A stretch of DNA of 64,000 nt from Biscogniauxia marginata (Eukaryota; Ascomycota; Sordariomycetes; Xylariales; Xylariaceae): assembly GCA_022695795.1 (NCBI GenBank), contig MU404153.1:96177-160176 (forward strand). Direction: 5' to 3'. This document shows positions 58,811 through 64,000 of the stretch, one piece after another (positions within the stretch are counted from its first letter, which is position 1; each line of letters begins with the position of its first letter). A program made the position numbers and the translations under genes. The notes beneath the pieces were generated by a model. The model did no database searches. It saw only the letters and a program-made list of their open reading frames with translations, and was not told the DNA's origin.

Positions 58811-59764
58811 ATTATAATCATGTGTTAAAATGTAGTAAGTGCGTTAGTAAGTCCAAATGGCATAACCTTGTACTTATAATGTTTATATATCGTTCGAAAG
58901 GCTATATATTATTCGTGTTTTTTGGCCATTTTAATTATATAATATCCATTGCGAAGGTTTAGTGCTATAAAGATTTAGGCCTTACTAATTTATCTTTTTA
59001 TAAGTTTTATTAGTAGTAACGAATACCCGTTTTTTTTGGTTATTTTATTGAGGTGTCGGTAGTTAATTACTTGTCTTTATACTAAGTTTCCTTCTTTATT
59101 AATACGTTGCTTCCCGTTTTTGTTAACTTTAAGTACCATAATTGCTAGGTACCTTAACGAGGATTTAGATTCTCGAATATATCCTTTATTAAGATCCTCC
59201 TGGATTCCCTTTTATAGTGCTTTTTGTTTTTCTTGATTTATAAGATATACTAGAAATAATTTTAACTGTTTTTCTTCTTTGAAGTGGATTTAGTGATTCC
59301 ACTAGCTATGTTTTAGTAATTCTTTTTTTGTTTTATCTTTAAATAATTTGTGGAAATGGAGGTACTTACGCGGTACTCTCTTTATTAGATTTTCAGGTTT
59401 AGTTACTCGAATTATATAAGCGATATATTTCGTTTTTACATTCGTTTCTCTAGAGTCATTTACGGTACTTATTTCGTAACTTGTAATAGTTAACTCCTCT
59501 TATTTTTAATTCTAATAAAGCGTGTTTATCTCGAAATTTATTCGTGAATTACTTTTTCTAAGTTAATTCATTCTTAAGATCATATTATGATTTAATATGT
59601 GTATAATATTAAGGATAACTTGTTTAAGATATCCTTAAATAGTTATCGAAAAAGGAGTTATTTCTCTTAACACCTTATTATTCTTGTAACTAGACATATT
59701 TTCTTTAAAGTTCTATAGTTTATATGGATTTTATTTATATACTCATGGTATTCTGTCTTTTTAA

Positions 59765-59835
59765 GCTACCTTTACTAAGACATAACTTTTGTTTGCTCTT
59801 AAATCTATTAAAGCTTTATACTCTCTTTTATTATA
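59765..59835 (-). pseudogene. aspartic protease remnant
   Basis: Minus-strand reading YKALIDLRANKSYVLVKVA has the position and pattern of the retroviral-type aspartic protease active site; the residues after the Asp read LRA rather than Ser/Thr-Gly-Ala. It lies between gag and reverse transcriptase as expected. Confidence 0.6.
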
Positions 59836-61199
59836 CCTGACTCTAGTTATAATAGTATTATTAAATCCTAATTAGACTTTATATAAAGACTTATTATTTA
59901 TGGCTTCTCGCTGCCTTACTAGTAAAAGCTTTTGCCGTTTTTTGGTTTTCCACGTTTCTTCCCTTTTGGTTTTCTTTTAGTTGTTATAACCTGGATGTCT
60001 TTCCATTCTTGAGCTTTCATAAGAACGTGTTTCTAGTAATTATTACTTAAATAGTCTTTTTAATTACCCTTTACGTAATAAGGGGTAAAAGGTTTATCCT
60101 TTATATAAAATCTTGCATATTAAAACTTTAATTCTTTTTCGAGAGCTTTTTTATAGCCTAAATCCGTTCTATTAACTCGGAATTTCTTAAAGTTCTAAAT
60201 TATCCTTAAATAAAAAGAGTAATTATTAAGTTTATTTACTAGGGGTATCTCGATGTCTCCCTTCAGGTTTATATTGATTTCTAGGAGTTTCCCTCTTTTT
60301 TTAAGGTATGTTTTAGTGATTTATTTATAGCCTCGTTTAGTCGCACGTGTTTTTACTTACTGTTTTATTAAGTGTTTCTTTATAAAGCCGAATAAATTAA
60401 TGTCGTATTTAGTTCGTTCTTTAAGCTATTATAAAAGATGTAGTTCCTTTTATAATTCCCATAATTCTTCTTTTATTTCGTCTTTTTCGAAACCTGCTTC
60501 GAGTAAGTCGTGTATATCGCATGGTATTAAAGTGTAATATATATAACCTTTAACCATTACTTTATAACTTTTTTCGGAGTTTAAGTGAAGATAACATACT
60601 TTAAGGTAATGTAGCTATCGTGGGGTGTTATTATAAATGCATTTATTTTTTTTTGTGTTATTACTCTTTAGTTCTTAAGGATAATAACCGGCTTTATCCT
60701 TAAAACTTTTATATATTTAACAAATGTCGTTAATATAAAAGCTTTAATGTAACGATATATATTTCCTTAAGCTTTAATGAATATTATAGTTATTATTTAT
60801 ATAAAGCCTTTAGTTTAAGCTATTATACTGGCTTTTTCCTTAGTGGGTTTCGTATTTATCGTTTTTACAGTGGCTTTAATATAGATCATTATGGTTTAAC
60901 TTAATTCCTAAGTCGTATCTTAGCTTGTAATTATTATACATGTATAGTAATTCGCTTTTGTTATATCTTTGTTTGGCTTGTTTTAATGTGAGATGTCCTA
61001 AATACGAGTGGTTATCTTTTAAGCAGTCTTTATAATTAATTTAATAAAATCCATAAATTCTTTTTATAAGAGCCTTCTTAATCTTTTCTATTTTAATAAT
61101 ACTAATAGTAAATACTTGATTTATTTTTTTGTTGTTTTCGAATTGAACCCTTGCCATGGCGACTCTTTTCTCGGGTTAAGAAATTCCTCTTGTTTTTAG

Positions 61200-62350
61200 T
61201 TCCTGTTTCTTAGGATTTCGGTACTCGTTTTTATAATGTCTTTTCTTTTTATAATTAAAATATTTAATAATTAATTTGTTTTGTTTTTTTTGTTTCTTTT
61301 GAATAACGTTAATTTTAATAGGGTTTAACTTGGTTTTAGTGCTTTTCTTGGTTCCGGCACCGCTTCTATGATTTCCTCTCTTTAATTAATTGCCACTTCT
61401 TCGTTGTACCGTTTTTTTCTTTTTAAGGTACCGTTCGAAGTTCTCGTTATCGATGGCAATTGTTATTATAACGTAGTTATTAAACTTCCCTAGGTTCCTT
61501 TTTTTATATAGGTTTATTTTATATAACTTATTCTTTATATAGTTCTTTAACCCTTAATAAAATAAGTAGTATAGGCTTTTAATAAATAGTTGTGATTAAC
61601 TTGCGAGTTTTTTTAAACTTAATAACGTAATTTAAAGTCTTTTTGTTTTGTCGTAATTTATAAAGTCGAACTTTGACTTGTTATTTAAGAATTAAATTAC
61701 TAAATATAGACCTAAGTTGTTTTTTAAATTCCTTATAATTTTTGAAGACTTTTTTCGTGTTTTTTTGGGCGTTTAATCCGTTTTTTAGATGATCTTTTAA
61801 CACTAGTTAAAACCAGGTTAAGGCGGTTCCGGCAAGGAGTTAAGATACCGTGAAAACCTTTTATTTTTTAGTAATAATCGTTTTATAATAAAATTATAAG
61901 TAGGTTCTAATTTAAATCAAAAATCTTTCTAGATCGTTTAACCTATTATATTTATTAAGTGTAATTAGTTTAAAACTTTTTACGTTAAGGGTTATTATAT
62001 TGTCGTTATCGTTCGAGTTGTTAGGGTTATTATCGTTTAAGGGTGATTACTTGTTTTTAGGAGGTTGAGGTTGTTTTGCTTGTTTATTTTCTTTTTTAGA
62101 TATTTCTTTTTCCCCCTTTTCTTTTTCTTTAAATGCTTTTTTTTGCTGATTTTTTGAGATGTCCTTTTGTGACTCTTTTTTAGCTATAATTGTAATAAAT
62201 TCTTGTGTTAGTTCCTTTAAATTTTTTAGTTATGTCGTAAAAGGACCTGAAGTTTTCGTTTAAGAGCTTGTTAATTGTTGTTTTTTTACTTGTTTTTTTT
62301 CTTGTTGCTTTTTGGTCTTAAGGGGTATGCTTGTCTTGGGACTGTTCAAC
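61200..62350 (-). pseudogene. gag remnant with zinc knuckle
   Basis: The minus-strand frame near 62300-61950 is Lys/Gln/Asn-rich (PKTSIPLKTKKQQEKK). At 61205-61266 it reads YFNYKKKRHYKNEYRNPK. This has CCHC zinc-knuckle spacing with all three Cys positions now Tyr and the His kept. It marks the nucleocapsid end of Gag. Confidence 0.75.
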
Positions 62351-62403
62351 TAAAAGTCCCTTTTTCTAAATTAATATCAAGCACTAATCAAGGAACTATT
62401 AAA

Positions 62404-62859
62404 ATGTGACGAACCTCCCTGTATATTCCTAGTTAATTGAATTTATAGGTAAGTACGTATTAGGTTTTCTTGATTTATAAATAATAATGAGATAAATTTG
62501 GTTTAATTGATTTATAATGTTTTGTTCGTTAAAGAGGTTTTAAGGTATTTTTATTATAATATTAAAGAGTGACTATAGTTTTAGATTGATAGCTAAAAAA
62601 CTAGAATGAATAACTAGATACATAGGAAATTCTAATCTATTTATACTTATTCTTCCCTCATATAAAACTTATGAATCATTGAATCACTAATTCTTTACTC
62701 ATGATTTAATGATCCATTAAATCATTAAATTATGGATTCTTAACCCATGATTTAATGATCCATTAAATTATTGAATCATGGATTCTCAACCCATGATTCA
62801 ACGACCTATTCTAGTTCACGTAACCCGCACGTAACACAACACAAGGAAGGTTCGTAACA
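62404..62859 (-). repeat. LTR, right copy (5' LTR of the minus-strand element)
   Basis: 456 bases from TGTGACGAACC to GGTTCGTAACA. It retains more C and G than the left copy in places (for example 62650-62810), so the two LTRs were hit unequally after insertion. It carries the same internal 50-base repeats at 62675-62800. Confidence 0.88.
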
Positions 62860-62864
62860 GTTTT
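62860..62864. repeat. target-site duplication GTTTT (right)
   Basis: Right partner of the duplication at 55272-55276, immediately after the LTR end GTAACA. Confidence 0.8.
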
Positions 62865-62874
62865 AAAAAACCGA

Positions 62875-62965
62875 ATATTTAATATAAAAATGTATTTGGT
62901 TTTTAAAGTATAAAGCTAAATAAAACGATTTAAATAATAATAATTATTAATTAATTTCGATGCGG
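62875..62965. repeat. repeat block X, copy 2
   Basis: Begins shortly after the right target duplication and matches 53355-53443 (gtttttaaagtataaagct, then attaattaatttcgatgcgg). Unlike copy 1 it has no foldback insertion at the same TA and continues as aaatgatttttaataatt. Confidence 0.7.
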
Positions 62966-63004
62966 CGTAAATGATTTTTAATAATTAAAAGTGTAATAAC
63001 TATA

Positions 63005-63052
63005 AAATTTCGTTTACGAGTTTATTTCGTTTACTCGCTTATATAGTACGTT
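63005..63052. repeat. solo end of the foldback element
   Basis: ttcgtttacgagtttatttc and gtttactcgcttatatagta, then cgtta, match the right terminus of the elements at 53444-53862 and 63629-63905. No matching left end is next to it, so it is a fragment. Confidence 0.6.
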
Positions 63053-63194
63053 ATTATTTATATTTATACAAATAATACGTATATTTTCTCTCGATTTTAA
63101 TATAAATTAAAAAATTTTTAAAATTAAAACATTTATAATAACTCGTAAGGTGTTTTTATAAGTATTATAAATATTTATAATTAATTTATAAAAA

Positions 63195-63580
63195 CTATTT
63201 TAATGTTAATATATAAAATGTTTTTATTATAAAATAAAATTACTTATTTTTAAGAAATAAACCATATTTTTAATAAGCGATATAAAACTAAAAATAAGTA
63301 ATTATAAATAAAAAAATTACTTAATATAAAAAAAAGAAATAACTTTATAAGTTAAAAAATAATATTATAATTAATAAAAAAAGAGTTTTTAAAAAAGTAA
63401 TAATTAAACGAAAACAATATAATATATATAATTAAATTAGTTATAATATACGTATTTATATAATAAATAAAAAAGTATTTAATAATTTAAATTTTAAAAG
63501 GTTATAATTAATTTTATTAATTATTAATTCTTTATTTTAATTTTAAAAGGTTTTAATTTAAAAAATATAATAAATTAATC
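63195..63580. repeat. repeat block Z, copy 2
   Basis: Direct copy of 54895-55260. It continues through aaaatataataaatt and cacgctttaaaaaattaaat into X-like sequence, so it preserves an uninterrupted version of the site where the retrotransposon landed next to copy 1. Confidence 0.7.
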
Positions 63581-63628
63581 GATTTAAATCACGCTTTAAA
63601 AAATTAAATACTTAATATAAAAAAAGTA

Positions 63629-63905
63629 ACATGTCTTATAAGCGAGTGGGCTATATAAGCAAGTAAGTCACTTGATTTTCCATATAAAATCGATTTTTTC
63701 AAAAATTCATAACTTTACACGTAAAAATCGTAAAAATTTTAAACCTTTTATTTTAGTTAAATTATATAATTATATAATTAAAAAAAAAGGTTTAAGATTT
63801 TTCCGACTTTTACGTGTAAAGTTATGAATTTTTGAAAAAATCGATTTTATATGGAAAACCATTTTATTTGCAAGCTTGTTTTATTTACTTGCTTATATAA
63901 TACGT
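63629..63905. mobile_element. foldback/MITE-like element 2
   Basis: A 277-base relative of the element at 53444-53862, again flanked by TA (63627-63628 and 63906-63907). Left end ACATGTCTTATAAGCGAGTG; right end cttgcttatataatacgt. The inner arms aaaaattcataactttacac and gtgtaaagttatgaattttt are near-perfect inverses. It has lost more CpG than element 1. Confidence 0.72.
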
Positions 63906-63906
63906 T

Positions 63907-64000
63907 ATAACTTATTTATTTATATAACTTATTTATTTATATAACTTATTTATTTATATAACTTATTTATTTATATAACTTATTTATTTATATAACTTAT
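63907..64000. repeat. 17-base tandem repeat running off the window
   Basis: About 5.5 perfect copies of ataacttatttatttat start directly after foldback element 2 and continue past the window end. Perfect copies in a heavily mutated island indicate recent expansion. Confidence 0.85.

Larger units (their letters stand above)
55277..62859 (-). mobile_element. RIP-inactivated Ty3/Gypsy chromovirus retrotransposon
   Basis: Complete 7583-base LTR element coded on the minus strand. The order from high to low coordinates is LTR, gag, protease, reverse transcriptase, RNase H region, integrase, chromodomain, LTR. This PR-RT-RH-IN order defines Ty3/Gypsy, and the C-terminal chromodomain defines a chromovirus. 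Every domain carries stops and missense changes of the RIP type, so the element cannot produce working proteins by itself. A polypurine tract adjoins the left LTR. A separate antisense reading frame lies between the pol end and that LTR. No primer-binding site is placed with confidence; the sequence just inside the right LTR on the element strand is TTTTAATAGTTCCTTG. Confidence 0.88.
53215..64000. repeat. large AT-rich RIP island D
   Basis: From about 53215 to the window end the DNA is strongly A/T-biased with no intact gene. Nested elements are listed separately: foldback elements, tandem X/Z repeat and an LTR retrotransposon. The recognisable coding remnants differ from functional family sequence mainly by changes explained as C-to-T on one strand or the other. 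CAA/CAG positions read TAA/TAG, TGG reads TAG, Cys codons read Tyr and the Asp-Asp of reverse transcriptase reads Asn-Asn, as RIP would produce. Confidence 0.85.

Overview
The window is nuclear DNA of a filamentous ascomycete (Pezizomycotina, most likely a Sordariomycete). Genes carry short 47-80 nt introns with GT/AG ends and CTAAC-like branch sites. The gene families are typical of moulds: Git3-type GPCR, AsaB/CmcJ-like enzyme, Zn2Cys6 regulator, augmin subunit, peroxisomal choline oxidase. The gene-rich DNA is broken by almost pure A/T islands whose transposon remnants show C-to-T type decay, the mark of repeat-induced point mutation (RIP). The species cannot be named from sequence alone.

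Layout. 0.3-2.4 kb: MFS transporter (-). 6.8-7.8 kb: three-exon F-box gene (-). 12.8-13.7 kb: class-I glutamine amidotransferase (+). 14.8-16.6 kb: Git3-like GPCR (-). 17.8-18.2 kb: small AT island ending in a hairpin. 18.8-20.5 kb: broken Zn2Cys6 transcription-factor gene (+). 22.6-23.5 kb: AT island. 23.8-26.1 kb: HAUS6-like augmin subunit (+). 26.8-28.0 kb: four-exon AsaB/CmcJ-like gene (+). 28.8-29.0 kb: possible small ORF (-). 29.4-30.1 kb: AT island. 30.4-34.6 kb: divergent pair of betaine-aldehyde dehydrogenase (-) and choline oxidase (+), both ending in a peroxisomal targeting tripeptide. 35.3-38.1 kb: DBP4/HCA4-type DEAD-box helicase (+). 39.1-42.3 kb: SUN-domain protein (-). 43.8-45.3 kb: UDP-glucose 4-epimerase (+) with one GC-AG intron. 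47.1-52.9 kb: 1849-residue ankyrin protein (+). 53.2 kb to the end: large AT-rich RIP island.

The terminal island is layered. An old repeat is present in tandem order (X...Z-X...Z-X). A foldback element with TA flanks (53444-53862) sits in one copy and a shorter relative (63629-63905) lies near the window end. A complete LTR retrotransposon (55277-62859, GTTTT target duplication, minus-strand coding) sits at a Z/X junction. Gag zinc knuckle, protease, reverse transcriptase, integrase and a C-terminal chromodomain remain readable, which makes it a chromovirus (Ty3/Gypsy). Between the pol end and the downstream LTR lies a separate reading frame on the opposite strand, with cysteine positions and a long coiled-coil-like segment. 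It is the least explained element in the window and the best candidate for something undescribed.

Functionally, the choline oxidase/BADH pair should make glycine betaine from choline in peroxisomes, a two-enzyme pathway under one shared 1-kb promoter region. Most other genes are independent housekeeping or signalling genes.
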